64,000 bases of DNA from DATACQ01 sp036555515 (GTDB lineage Bacteria; Desulfobacterota; Binatia; UBA9968), in NCBI GenBank assembly GCA_036555515.1, contig DATBLC010000161.1:62001-126000 (forward strand), read 5' to 3'. Numbering within the stretch: position 1 is the first letter of the stretch; every line of letters begins with the position of its first letter. Shown here one piece after another: positions 52,283-60,413 of this stretch. Position numbers and translations under genes: made by a program. The notes under the pieces are model-generated. The model saw only the letters and a program-made list of their open reading frames with translations, had not been told where the DNA came from and ran no database searches.

Positions 52283-52458
52283 GGAAACGACCTCTCAAAT
52301 CTCCGGATTACGCAGGTCATAACATAGCGAACTGCCCATTCCAAGAAATCCCGACGCTCCACATAGGTTCGATCTTGCCAATGGCATCCATCCCGATCCG
52401 TCGTAGTTCCCCACTACACGGTTTTTGCCGATAATCTCCGGGCGCCCGGCGTTGATCT

Positions 52459-52578
52459 CTAGCCCTTGATTTTCTGCTCTAGCCACAGGTTCACCAGAGC
52501 GTCGGAGCTAACCCATCGTTTACGCGCCTCCGACTCAATCTTGTCCGCCAAAGCTTTTGCGACTGGGACTTAACTCAT
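52459..52578 (-). pseudogene. Small antitoxin-like ORF with early stop
   Basis: From ATG 52578 the frame reads M-S-stop-VPVAKALADKIESEARKRWV and on to LVNLWLEQKIKG, stop at 52459. The body of about 36 residues looks like a ribbon-helix-helix or VapB-type antitoxin; the stop at codon three would come from a single C-to-T change in a Gln codon. No toxin gene can be recognised downstream. The rest of the gap 52283-52653 shows nothing else. Confidence 0.4.
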
Positions 52579-52653
52579 CGTCTCATTTCGACCGTAACCG
52601 GCCGGAATGGCGCGAAAAATGCAGCTAGTATGTAGCAGACGAAGTTATAATGT

Positions 52654-53919
52654 TTATTCTCCGGCAGGTGTGGCTACGGCGCTGTTGGCCGATGGGCAGA
52701 CCAGGGGCACGAGCTGTCTGGCCTGAGCTTCCGCCGCGACCCGGTTGCCGCGCACGGTCCAGTGCGTGTCCCGCAGCTTGTAGAGCGGCTCTGGCGATGC
52801 GCCGCTGGCGCGGACAAGAGAGGGTGTGAGGTCGATGCAGGCGATGCCGTGCTGAACGCAGTAGGTCATGAGTATCCGGGTCGGGAGGTTCGGGTCGATG
52901 CGTTCGGCTGTCAACCGTGCATAGCGCGGGCGCTGCTGCAACTGTGCCAAAGCCTTCTGCCGCAGCTCGGGATAGACTTGTACCGCCGATGGGTAGAGCG
53001 TGATTATGAGCCGTCGGCCAACGGCGCGAACTTGCGCGTGGATGTCGTCGAGGACGGCAAGAATAGGGCGCCAATCTCGCTCGAGACTCCGAGCATTTTC
53101 GGGCATATAGAGCCGCCCTAGTTCTGCAGCGATAACGTCCGCAAAGGCATTCTCCGTAAAGGAAGGGCCAACGAGCTGTGGATCGTCGACCGGGAGAGTG
53201 CGCTGCGCCTCGACCATGGCTCCACCACGCACGGCTGCAGACTTAGGTCGGGGATCGGCGCCGACATAAATCTGCGCGCGGGTGTGACTTTCGGAGGGGA
53301 GACCGCTCCAGAGCCGCACGGCATTCCTCAGGTACGACCAGAAAAAGGAGTGGCGCCAGTGCCGGCCGCTCTTAGGGAGATCATTGCTGTGGCGGTACGA
53401 ATCTGGGCCGTCGTTGCCGAGGTAGATATTGACCAGTACGAGATCGGGATCATAAAGCGCATGACCGAGCTGGAAAATGGTCTTATAATCCCAGACGCCG
53501 GTCGCTGGGACGCCGAAATTCAGGAGGTCCATATCCACCCCGTGGCAGGCAGCATGCAGATTGGCTTCGAGGCGCGCCATGACGCTGTCAGGGTACGGCG
53601 CCGACCCGTAGGTAAAAGAATCGCCCAATGCCATAATGCGGAAGCGTCCCGGCGGCTTGGGGACAGCGAACTCCTCATCATACAGCCCCAGGGCATTGGC
53701 CCGATAATTCAGGAAGTCGCGGTGAGGAGTGACGTGAGCACCCTGCGCGGCGAGGTACTCGTCCAGGCTCCGGAACACGTGAGGCGCCTCGCGCATCCCG
53801 GCCGTGGCCAGGTATCTCACTTCAACGCTAAACACGGCGGCCAGGCGCACGACAAGCTCGCCAACCAGGACGGCGAGCAGAAGTCCCAGGCCCAGGAGCA
53901 GCGACGTTCTCCTATCCAT
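52654..53919 (-). CDS. SGNH/GDSL hydrolase-like envelope protein
   Basis: A 421-residue protein with an N-terminal signal or anchor (LLLGLGLLLAVLVGELVVRL). The SGNH elements are seen: MALGDSFTYGSAPYP (block I nucleophile Ser), FGVPATGVWD (block II Gly), IYLGNDGPDS (block III Asn) and DTHWTVRGN (block V Asp/His). AlgX/AlgJ-like O-acetyltransferases and related esterases share this layout, so modification of an exported glycan is possible. GAGGAGG lies six bases before ATG 53919; the frame is open to 53979. No polysaccharide genes are nearby. Confidence 0.82.
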   Translation of the reverse strand: MDRRTSLLLGLGLLLAVLVGELVVRLAAVFSVEVRYLATAGMREAPHVFRSLDEYLAAQGAHVTPHRDFLNYRANALGLYDEEFAVPKPPGRFRIMALGDSFTYGSAPYPDSVMARLEANLHAACHGVDMDLLNFGVPATGVWDYKTIFQLGHALYDPDLVLVNIYLGNDGPDSYRHSNDLPKSGRHWRHSFFWSYLRNAVRLWSGLPSESHTRAQIYVGADPRPKSAAVRGGAMVEAQRTLPVDDPQLVGPSFTENAFADVIAAELGRLYMPENARSLERDWRPILAVLDDIHAQVRAVGRRLIITLYPSAVQVYPELRQKALAQLQQRPRYARLTAERIDPNLPTRILMTYCVQHGIACIDLTPSLVRASGASPEPLYKLRDTHWTVRGNRVAAEAQARQLVPLVCPSANSAVATPAGE

Positions 53920-54286
53920 GCAAGCCTCCTCGGCGCGGGAACTCTGGTCGTTGTCGTACCAGGCATCCCACGATAGCATTAATAATTATTTTCGAAAACC
54001 TAGATAGGGAAACGGCTCGGATCAGACTTTTACATCCCGACTATCTTGCTACACCAGTCGATGTCTCGCGTGACCATCGGATCGTGGGCGTATTCGATGA
54101 GTAACCGTTATGCTGAAACTTTCTGTTTGCCCTCCACACTTTTCTGAACCGTCGAGCGCTTCATCATGCGCGCCTTTATCAGTTGGTCCAAGAACCCTTC
54201 GAAAGCTTTTTAGCACAAGCTGTTGGTTTGATGTTGATTCAATGTCGGGAGAGAGGTCAGGTGACAAATTGTGACAGAGTCGTTGG
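53920..54286. other. Intergenic stretch without a supported gene
   Basis: It separates the SGNH gene (minus) from the PIN-AbrB pair (plus). The A+T-rich bases 53977-54000 may include the promoter of the SGNH gene. No open frame is convincing. Confidence 0.45.
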
Positions 54287-54652
54287 ATGGCGCGATTCCC
54301 GGCAAGGCTCGCGGGATTGTTTCTCGATACGCGTGTTTTGTTAACTGCCTGCGCGTCGACGAGCGGCGCGTCCCATGACATCTTCCGCCTAGCGCCTGAT
54401 TATTATTGGATTCTGATCACGACTCCCTACGTGATCGGTGAAGTGCTCAACAACCTGACGGAGTTTCCAGCATCGGCGAGCGCTCAGTGGGCGAAATCGC
54501 GTGGTGATCTTCTACTGTTTGACGATGTTTTAGCCCTCGACCGCGCAGCGATTTGTCCCGCCGGTAAGGACCGTCTAATCCTATTCAGTACGCTGGTCTG
54601 GACCGATGTCTTTCTCTGCCGCGAGACAACGGGAATCTTGGTGTCGCGCTAG
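54287..54652 (+). pseudogene. PIN-domain toxin-like gene, 3' frame lost
   Basis: The frame encodes GLFLDTRVLLTACASTSGAS (PIN opening, with Arg in place of the usual Asn or Ser after DT), TTPYVIGEVLNNL (conserved Glu) and LFDDVLALDRAA...GKDRLILFSTLVWTDVFL (later acidic residues). Relatives continue with a T-L-D-R-x-D-F-G segment of about 25 residues. Here that part is readable only in another frame (PRDNGNLGVALGVYACLTRP), so a base change near 54605 probably shifted the frame. An AbrB-type gene follows. The product may be inactive. Confidence 0.65.
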
Positions 54653-54700
54653 GGGTCTACGCGTGCTTGACAAGGCCAGTTTCCTCGCTAGAGTGCGGAT

Positions 54701-55003
54701 GTGAGCAAATTCACGAGCAAACTGCAAATTACGCCGCCTAAAGCATTTGCGGACCATCTCGGGATAAAACCTGGCGACGAAATCGACTGGCAATTGGCGG
54801 CTGACGTTGTGTGGGTCATACGCGTGACGAAGAGGCGCGCAGCGAAAAACAGGTCCCTCCGATTGCGGTTTTTCGATTGGGCCACTCGCCGGCAGAAAGA
54901 GCGCCAGAAGGCTCTCGACCCGGCGCTGGTTCGATCCTCTAAAGCGGGGTTCGGGTGGACTCAGGAGTCACTCTATCTTTGTGGCGAATCGGGTCGACGC
55001 TAA
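54701..55003 (+). CDS. AbrB/MazE-fold antitoxin-like protein
   Basis: A 100-residue protein. The N-terminal swapped-hairpin domain is clear: SKFTSKLQITPPKAFADHLG and IKPGDEIDWQLAADVVWVIR, as in SpoVT/AbrB proteins. A basic helical extension follows (FFDWATRRQKERQKALD) and the C-terminus WTQESLYLCGES matches the G-W-T-x-x-x-L-Y tail found in such proteins beside PIN genes. The start is a GTG without a strong ribosome site. The gene comes after the PIN-like gene, the reverse of the usual antitoxin-first order. Confidence 0.78.
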   Translation: MSKFTSKLQITPPKAFADHLGIKPGDEIDWQLAADVVWVIRVTKRRAAKNRSLRLRFFDWATRRQKERQKALDPALVRSSKAGFGWTQESLYLCGESGRR

Positions 55004-55036
55004 CGCGATCTTGACAACCTACATTCGTCGGTGACC

Positions 55037-56335
55037 ATGGGACGTACCAAAACTCCCGCCCCCCGTACTCCGCTCGACGGCGTCACCATCAACAAGCGCC
55101 GGTTGATGCGCGATTTGAACGCCATCGGGCGCATCGGCATCGGCAGCCACGGCGCCGTCACCCGGCTGGTATTTTCGGTCAAGGAGCTGCGCAGCCGCCA
55201 GCTATTGATTCACTTGATGCGCCAGGCCGGGCTGATGATTCACATCGATGCCATCGGCAATATCTTCGGCCGGCTCGACGGCGCCAATCCCAAAGCGCCC
55301 GCGGTGCTTGCGGGTTCGCATCTCGATACTGTCATTCACGGCGGCAAATACGACGGCCCCGTGGGCGTCGTCGGCGCCCTCGAAGCGGTCAGAACCATCC
55401 ATGAGCATTCAATCCCCATCCGCTCGCCCCTCGAAGTGGTCTGCTTCGTCGGCGAAGAATCGAGCCGCTTCGGCTTTTCGACCCTGGGCAGCAGTCTCGT
55501 GGCCGGCGAGGTTCGCGCCAGAGACCTGGCGAACGCCGTCGATCAACAGGGCACAAAATTGGCGGACGTGCTGGCGAGCCTAGGAATATCGCGGCGCAAT
55601 CTCGGCGCCATCAAACGGAACCCCAGAGAACTCAAGGCGTATTTGGAGCTGCACATCGAGCAAGGACCGATTCTCGAAGCCAAAAAGAAACGAATTGGGC
55701 TGGTCACCGCGATCGCCGCGCCGAGCCGTTTCAGAGTGGTTTTCAAAGGACAAGCGGATCACTCCGGCACGACGCCCATGGAGATGCGTAAGGACGCGCT
55801 GGTGGCCTCGGCGCAGTTGATCGAATTTGTCGAAAAAATCTGCCGCAAGTTTTCTTCCATGGCGAAAGGCAGGGTCGTTGGCACGGTGGGTGCGATGAAG
55901 CTCGAACCCGGCGTGATCAATGCCGTGCCGGGCAGAACAGAATTGTCCGTCGATATTCGCGGCATCACCGCGCGCTCTAAGGATCAGGTAGCAAAGATGG
56001 TCAAACAAAAAGCCAATGCCATCGCCAGCGCGCGCGGCATCGGCGTAGAGATTTTGCCGATCCGCGAAGAACACCCTGTGCCGCTGGACAAACGCTTGCT
56101 GCGCGTGACAAAAGCAATATGCGATGAAAAAGGGCTGGACTACGAAATCATGCCCTCCGGCGCCGGCCACGATGCCATGCAGATAGCCAAAATTACCCCG
56201 GCGGGCATGATTTTCGTGCCAAGTACGCGCGGCATCAGTCATAATCCGATGGAGTGGACCGAGCCCGAAGATATCTGCCTCGGTGCGCAACTGTTGATGG
56301 AAACAATGATCAGAGTCGCCAATGAGAAACTCTAG
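55037..56335 (+). CDS. Zn-dependent M20 hydrolase (N-carbamoyl-amino-acid hydrolase / allantoate amidohydrolase type)
   Basis: A 432-residue binuclear-metal amidohydrolase. Ligands and active site: His-x-Asp in LAGSHLDTVIHGGKYDGP, Glu-Glu in FVGEESSRFG, His in YLELHIEQGPILE and a late His in STRGISHNPMEW. QADHSGTTPMEMRKDALV is the dimerisation/lid domain. The length and motifs place it with hydantoinase-pathway carbamoylases and allantoate amidohydrolases, not with peptidases. The ATG at 55037 is preferred; GTG 55031 is also in frame. It fits the C-N hydrolase group of this region. Confidence 0.92.
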   Translation: MGRTKTPAPRTPLDGVTINKRRLMRDLNAIGRIGIGSHGAVTRLVFSVKELRSRQLLIHLMRQAGLMIHIDAIGNIFGRLDGANPKAPAVLAGSHLDTVIHGGKYDGPVGVVGALEAVRTIHEHSIPIRSPLEVVCFVGEESSRFGFSTLGSSLVAGEVRARDLANAVDQQGTKLADVLASLGISRRNLGAIKRNPRELKAYLELHIEQGPILEAKKKRIGLVTAIAAPSRFRVVFKGQADHSGTTPMEMRKDALVASAQLIEFVEKICRKFSSMAKGRVVGTVGAMKLEPGVINAVPGRTELSVDIRGITARSKDQVAKMVKQKANAIASARGIGVEILPIREEHPVPLDKRLLRVTKAICDEKGLDYEIMPSGAGHDAMQIAKITPAGMIFVPSTRGISHNPMEWTEPEDICLGAQLLMETMIRVANEKL

Positions 56336-56463
56336 CAGGCTGCTGAAAAAGCCTCATAGGCTTCGTTGCGCTCGATCGCCTCGCTCGAACGTGCATGCTG
56401 AGCACGCCTCCTCTTGTCGATCTATCGCGCGCCTCGCCTCTAAGATCTTTTTGAGCAGCCTGC
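56335..56463. repeat. 129-bp MITE-like palindromic element
   Basis: Terminal arms GCAGGCTGCTGAAAAAG (56335-56351) and CTTTTTGAGCAGCCTGC (56447-56463) pair at 16 of 17 positions. The left arm begins on the last base of the M20 gene's stop codon. A lone copy of one arm (CTTTAAGCAGCCTGC) is at 57141-57155. The interior has no coding potential. Confidence 0.8.
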
Positions 56464-56485
56464 CGAACTTTTTCACGGAGCTTTG

Positions 56486-57034
56486 ATGGTCAAGCAAAAT
56501 CGCAAATCGAAGAAAAGGCGCATCCTCACCGCAGCCCAGGTCAAAGCCATCTTCGAGCGCTTCGCCAGAGAGATGTTGCGCCATTACGGTAGTTTCGACC
56601 AGATCGTTTTCATCGGCGTCAGAACTCGCGGTCCCTACGTCGCCAAGCGCCTGGCCCAGATCATTAAGAAACGACAGGGCAAGGACATTCCGGTGGGTGA
56701 AATGGACATCACGCTTTATCGTGACGACTTGAACGCGCTGCTTCCCGGCGGGACCATCGATCACACGCGGATCCCATTCGATATCGCGAATAAAATCATC
56801 GTCCTTTTCGACGACGTGTTGTACACGGGGCGAACCGTGCGTGCGGCGGTCGATCATCTGATCGACCTGGGCCGGCCGCGCATGATACATCTCGCCGTCA
56901 TGATCGATCGCGGCGGCCGCGAGTTGCCCATTGCCGCCAATTACGTCGGCAAGAAGATCGCTCTGGCGGCCGCAGGAAATGTTCAGGTGAGGCTCAAAGA
57001 GGTGGACAAGGTTGATGAGGTTTTAATCACTTAA
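56486..57034 (+). CDS. pyrR: PyrR-type pyrimidine regulator / uracil phosphoribosyltransferase
   Basis: A 182-residue type-I phosphoribosyltransferase. VLFDDVLYTGRTVRAAVDHL is the PRPP loop in its PyrR form, RTRGPYVAKRLAQI the early Arg-rich loop, and MIDRGGRELPIAANYVGKKI the base-binding end, all in the expected order. In Gram-positive bacteria PyrR attenuates pyr operons by binding RNA; in others it acts only as an enzyme. No pyr operon follows, and no PyrR-binding loop was identified. ATG 56486 has ACGGAG six bases before it. Confidence 0.9.
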   Translation: MVKQNRKSKKRRILTAAQVKAIFERFAREMLRHYGSFDQIVFIGVRTRGPYVAKRLAQIIKKRQGKDIPVGEMDITLYRDDLNALLPGGTIDHTRIPFDIANKIIVLFDDVLYTGRTVRAAVDHLIDLGRPRMIHLAVMIDRGGRELPIAANYVGKKIALAAAGNVQVRLKEVDKVDEVLIT

Positions 57035-57222
57035 GCGCGCCGACATGATGATTGGAAGAAAAGCGAAATCTTTATACGCTAATGAACGCACGTACCACGA
57101 ACACTGATCACGCGAATTACGCGCCGCGCATCTGAAATCTCTTTAAGCAGCCTGCAGCCAGCAATTATCGGCAACTAGCCGGCATTTTTATAGTTTTGTA
57201 ACGATCTCTTGACAGGATCGGG

Positions 57223-57260
57223 CCCTCGTGGTGACTTACCATCGTGAGGGTGGTTTTTTT
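57223..57260 (+). terminator. Terminator- or attenuator-like hairpin before the ferric transporter genes
   Basis: CCCTCGTGGT (57223-57232) pairs with ACCATCGTGAGGG (57238-57250), allowing a small bulge, around a GACTT loop. Three bases later come seven T residues (57254-57260). It lies only 19 bases before the ATG of the binding-protein gene and nearly 190 bases after pyrR, so it may be an upstream terminator or a leader attenuator. Confidence 0.6.
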
Positions 57261-57278
57261 CGACTTGCGGGAGGATTT

Positions 57279-58595
57279 ATGCAGCGTTATGCACTCATTG
57301 CGATTTGTTCGGTTCTCTGGCTGCTGGCCGGCAGAGCTTCGGCCAGAGACGTGGTCGTGGTCACATCGTTTCCCAAGGAGTTATTCGAAACCTACAAAAA
57401 AGCCTTCGAGCTGAAGCATCCCGGCACCAACGTAATCATCAACAGCAAGCAAACCAACGCCGGCGTTACTTACCTGCGCGAGACTAGAGCGAAGCCGGAG
57501 GCGGATGTCTTCTGGGTGAGCGCTCCCGACGCGTTTCAAACATTGGATTCCGACGGCCTGCTGGAAAAATACGCACCGCCCACGGAGATCATGGCGAAAA
57601 TTCCCGCCAAGATCGGAACCTTTCCGATCCACGACCCCGACGGCAAGTACTTTGGCTTCGCTATCAGCGGCTACGGCCTGATGTGGAACAGGAACTACCT
57701 CAAGGCACACAAGTTGCCGGCGCCCAAGGAATGGACGGACTTGGCCGATCCAAAATATCACAACCACCTCGTGATCAGCGCGCCGTCGCGCAGCGGCACG
57801 ACCCACTTGACGGTGGAGACGATATTGCAGGCCTATGGCTGGGAAAAGGGCTGGGCCTTGTTGCTTAACGCGGGCGGCAACATGGGTTCCATCACCGAGC
57901 GCAGCTTTGGTGTCCCCGAGGCCGTCATCAGCGGTCAATACGGGATCGGCGTGGTCATCGACTTCTTTGGCTTATCGGCCATCGCCAGCGGCCAGCCGGT
58001 GGAATTCATTTATCCATCGTTGACTGCCGTCGTCCCCGCCAGCGTCGGCATCGTCAAAGGCGGGCCCAACCCGCAGGAGGCCAGGGCGTTCGTGAATTAT
58101 CTCCTCAGCGAAGCCGGCCAGCAAGTACTGTTTGCCCCGGAGATCGCCCGGCTGCCGGTTATCCCGGACCTATACACCAGGGCACCTAAGGACTACCCGG
58201 ATCCATTCAAAAAGAAAATGGGCGGTGTCAATTTCAACGACCAGCTTTCCTCCGCGCGTCGTGACGTGGTGAATTCACTTTTTGATCACGTCATTACTTT
58301 TCGCCATAAGGAGCTGAGGGATAGCTGGAAGAGCATCTACGCGGCCGAAGCCGCTCTGGCGAAAAGCAAGAGCGCCAATGCGGCCCAAGGCAAAAGTCTG
58401 ACCGGCGAGGCTAGAAAACTCGCATCCCAAGTGCCGATCAATGACAAACGGGCAAGCGATAAAGAGGTTACTGGCGCCTTCAAGTCAAAATCCGGCCTCA
58501 AAGCCCAGCTGGAAACCGAGTGGGAAAACTTCGCCAGAGGTAACTTCGCCAAAGCTAAGGAACTGGCGGACAAGGCCGCTGCGCTGGCGCGCTAG
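57279..58595 (+). CDS. Ferric iron ABC transporter substrate-binding protein (FbpA-like)
   Basis: A 438-residue exported receptor. A signal peptide (ALIAICSVLWLLAGRASA) is cleaved before RDVVVVTSFPKELFETYKKA. The PBP2-type hinge and loops are clear: TYLRETRAKPEADVFWVSAP, YGLMWNRNYLKAHKLPAPKE and PSLTAVVPASVGIVKGGPNP. A C-terminal extension of about 100 residues rich in Ala and Lys (SLTGEARKLASQV onward) is longer than in FbpA and probably helical. GGGAGG fixes ATG 57279. A two-domain permease and an ATPase follow on the same strand, so the uptake system is complete. Iron is likely, but other ligands are possible. Confidence 0.9.
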   Translation: MQRYALIAICSVLWLLAGRASARDVVVVTSFPKELFETYKKAFELKHPGTNVIINSKQTNAGVTYLRETRAKPEADVFWVSAPDAFQTLDSDGLLEKYAPPTEIMAKIPAKIGTFPIHDPDGKYFGFAISGYGLMWNRNYLKAHKLPAPKEWTDLADPKYHNHLVISAPSRSGTTHLTVETILQAYGWEKGWALLLNAGGNMGSITERSFGVPEAVISGQYGIGVVIDFFGLSAIASGQPVEFIYPSLTAVVPASVGIVKGGPNPQEARAFVNYLLSEAGQQVLFAPEIARLPVIPDLYTRAPKDYPDPFKKKMGGVNFNDQLSSARRDVVNSLFDHVITFRHKELRDSWKSIYAAEAALAKSKSANAAQGKSLTGEARKLASQVPINDKRASDKEVTGAFKSKSGLKAQLETEWENFARGNFAKAKELADKAAALAR

Positions 58596-58634
58596 TGCGG
58601 GTTCAAGGAGCAACGCTCAATGTCCTCGCGTCCT

Positions 58635-58660
58635 AACTTTGAACCGCGCCGAAGGCGCCA
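58635..58660. repeat. Exact second copy of the 26-base hairpin element
   Basis: Identical to 43955-43980, including GCGCC-GAA-GGCGC, and again flanked by GTTCAA-type units and by a similar CAATGTC...TCC...AACTT lead-in. It lies between the binding-protein and permease genes of the ferric transporter. Confidence 0.85.
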
Positions 58661-58707
58661 TGTTGAACTTTGAACCGGCGCTGGGCTCGTGAGCAGCACC
58701 ACGCGTA

Positions 58708-60411
58708 ATGGCTCTTGCCGCAATTTCATTGGCTAGGATCAAGAATAGAGTCGACTGGTGGCAAGGAGCCCTCATGACCCTCCTCCTTGCACTGCTGGTC
58801 GCATTTATTCTCTATCCAGTGTTGCGGGTCCTGTGGATTTCCCTGCAAGATGACCAGGGCAGCCTGACCCTCGTGCACTTCGCCAATTTTTTTCGCCGTC
58901 CACTTTTTCGGGAAGCCCTTTGGAACAGTCTTTGGAGCGGCTTCCTCGTCGTTAGCTTCAGCGCCGCGCTTGCGCTCCCGCTTGCCTACCTGCTGGCGAG
59001 GTTCGAATTCAAAGGAAAAGTCTTCCTGCAAACTGCCGCCATCCTGCCGCTCGTTATTCCGCCGTTCGTGGGCGCCGTTGCTTTGCAGCTGATTCTCGGG
59101 CGTAGCGGCATGGTCAACTTGCTGCTGATGGAATGGTTCGACCTTACCATTCCCTTTATGGAAGGGTTGACCGGGGTAGTGCTGGTCCAAACTCTGCACT
59201 TCTTTCCATTCATTCTTTTGAATACGGTAGTTTCGTTGTCGAACATCGATTCATCCCTGGAAGAAATGGCGCAAAACCTGGGCAGCCATGGAATTAGACT
59301 CTTCTACCGGGTGACCCTGCCGTTGATGCTGCCGGGATTTATCGCTGGCTCGCTGTTGACTTTTATCCGGGCCATCGACGATCTCGGCACGCCGTTGATG
59401 CTCAATTACAAGAATCTGCTCGCGCCCCAGGCCTACCTGCGCATCACTACTATCGGCATCGACGATGTGGACGGCTATGTCGTTTGCGTGGTGCTGGTTA
59501 TCCTATCCCTGGCGGCGCTCCTTGCGGCGCGAAAATACTTGAGCCTTTCCGAGTACGCGACGGTTCAAAGAGGCGCCGCGGTGACGCGCCGACTCCAGGG
59601 CGGACGACTCTTACTGGCCTGGCTCGCCATCGCGGTCATCTTGGCCGTGAGCTTATTGCCACATATCGGCATTCTTCTGCTGTCATTTACCAGGGTCTGG
59701 AGCTTTACTCTCTTGCCGACTACTTACACCCTCGGCAATTACGTGGAGATTCTCTTTCGAGTGCCGCACTTCGTTCTCAACACGCTGGTCTATACGCTGC
59801 TGGCCGCCTCTTTTGATATCGTTCTCGGCGCCGCCATCGCTTATCTCCTGTTGCGCAGTGGCGTGCCGGGGAGAAATTTACTCGATGCCGTGGCCACGAT
59901 GCCCCTGGCGGTCCCCGGCGTCGTGCTTGCCGTCGGTTATCTGCGGGTTTTTCACGGCTGGGACTTTCCGGGCGTCGGCGCGCCGCTGACCTCTTCGTGG
60001 TTGATCCTGGTAGTCGCTTATACAATGCGCCGCCTGCCGTACACGGTGCGCGCTTGCTACGCTGCTCTCCAGCAGGTCCATATTACTTTAGAAGAATCGG
60101 CGCAAAATCTCGGCGCCAACCGGCTGCGGACATTTCTGCGTATCACCTTGCCCATGATCGCCGGTGGTTTAGTCGCGGGCGGCCTCATCGCCTTTGTCAC
60201 TTCATGCGTTGAGCTTGCCTCAACCATCATGCTGGTGCCGCGCATCGAGCTGGGGCCGATTTCTTACGGCATCTATCTCTACATGCAAAGCCCGCTCGGG
60301 CGCGGCGCGGGCGCGGCGCTCGGCGTGGTCGCCATCCTGCTGGTTTCGCTGGGAACCTACCTCACCCATCGCGTATTCGGCGGCCGCGCGGGCAACGCCT
60401 TTCGAATCTAA
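58708..60411 (+). CDS. Ferric iron ABC transporter permease, two-domain (FbpB/SfuB-like)
   Basis: A 567-residue inner-membrane protein with two fused BPD-transport domains of about six segments each. The two ATPase-coupling EAA loops are readable: EEMAQNLGSHGIRLFYRVTL near residue 185 and EESAQNLGANRLRTFLRITL near 460. This duplicated form is typical of ferric and some thiamine or phosphonate importers. The ATG at 58708 lacks a good ribosome site; ATG 58774 is an in-frame alternative that would shorten the cytoplasmic N-terminus. The ATPase gene starts two bases after its stop. Confidence 0.92.
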   Translation: MALAAISLARIKNRVDWWQGALMTLLLALLVAFILYPVLRVLWISLQDDQGSLTLVHFANFFRRPLFREALWNSLWSGFLVVSFSAALALPLAYLLARFEFKGKVFLQTAAILPLVIPPFVGAVALQLILGRSGMVNLLLMEWFDLTIPFMEGLTGVVLVQTLHFFPFILLNTVVSLSNIDSSLEEMAQNLGSHGIRLFYRVTLPLMLPGFIAGSLLTFIRAIDDLGTPLMLNYKNLLAPQAYLRITTIGIDDVDGYVVCVVLVILSLAALLAARKYLSLSEYATVQRGAAVTRRLQGGRLLLAWLAIAVILAVSLLPHIGILLLSFTRVWSFTLLPTTYTLGNYVEILFRVPHFVLNTLVYTLLAASFDIVLGAAIAYLLLRSGVPGRNLLDAVATMPLAVPGVVLAVGYLRVFHGWDFPGVGAPLTSSWLILVVAYTMRRLPYTVRACYAALQQVHITLEESAQNLGANRLRTFLRITLPMIAGGLVAGGLIAFVTSCVELASTIMLVPRIELGPISYGIYLYMQSPLGRGAGAALGVVAILLVSLGTYLTHRVFGGRAGNAFRI

Positions 60412-60413
60412 AG

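Noticed and set aside
52295..52486. A 63-codon minus-strand frame downstream of the antitoxin-like remnant, considered as its toxin
   Set aside because: No toxin-fold motif is visible and it starts at a weak GTG inside the remnant.
57209..57237. TTGACA with a downstream -10 for the ferric transporter operon
   Set aside because: The only spaced -10 candidate (TGACTT) is poor and the start would fall inside the terminator-like hairpin.
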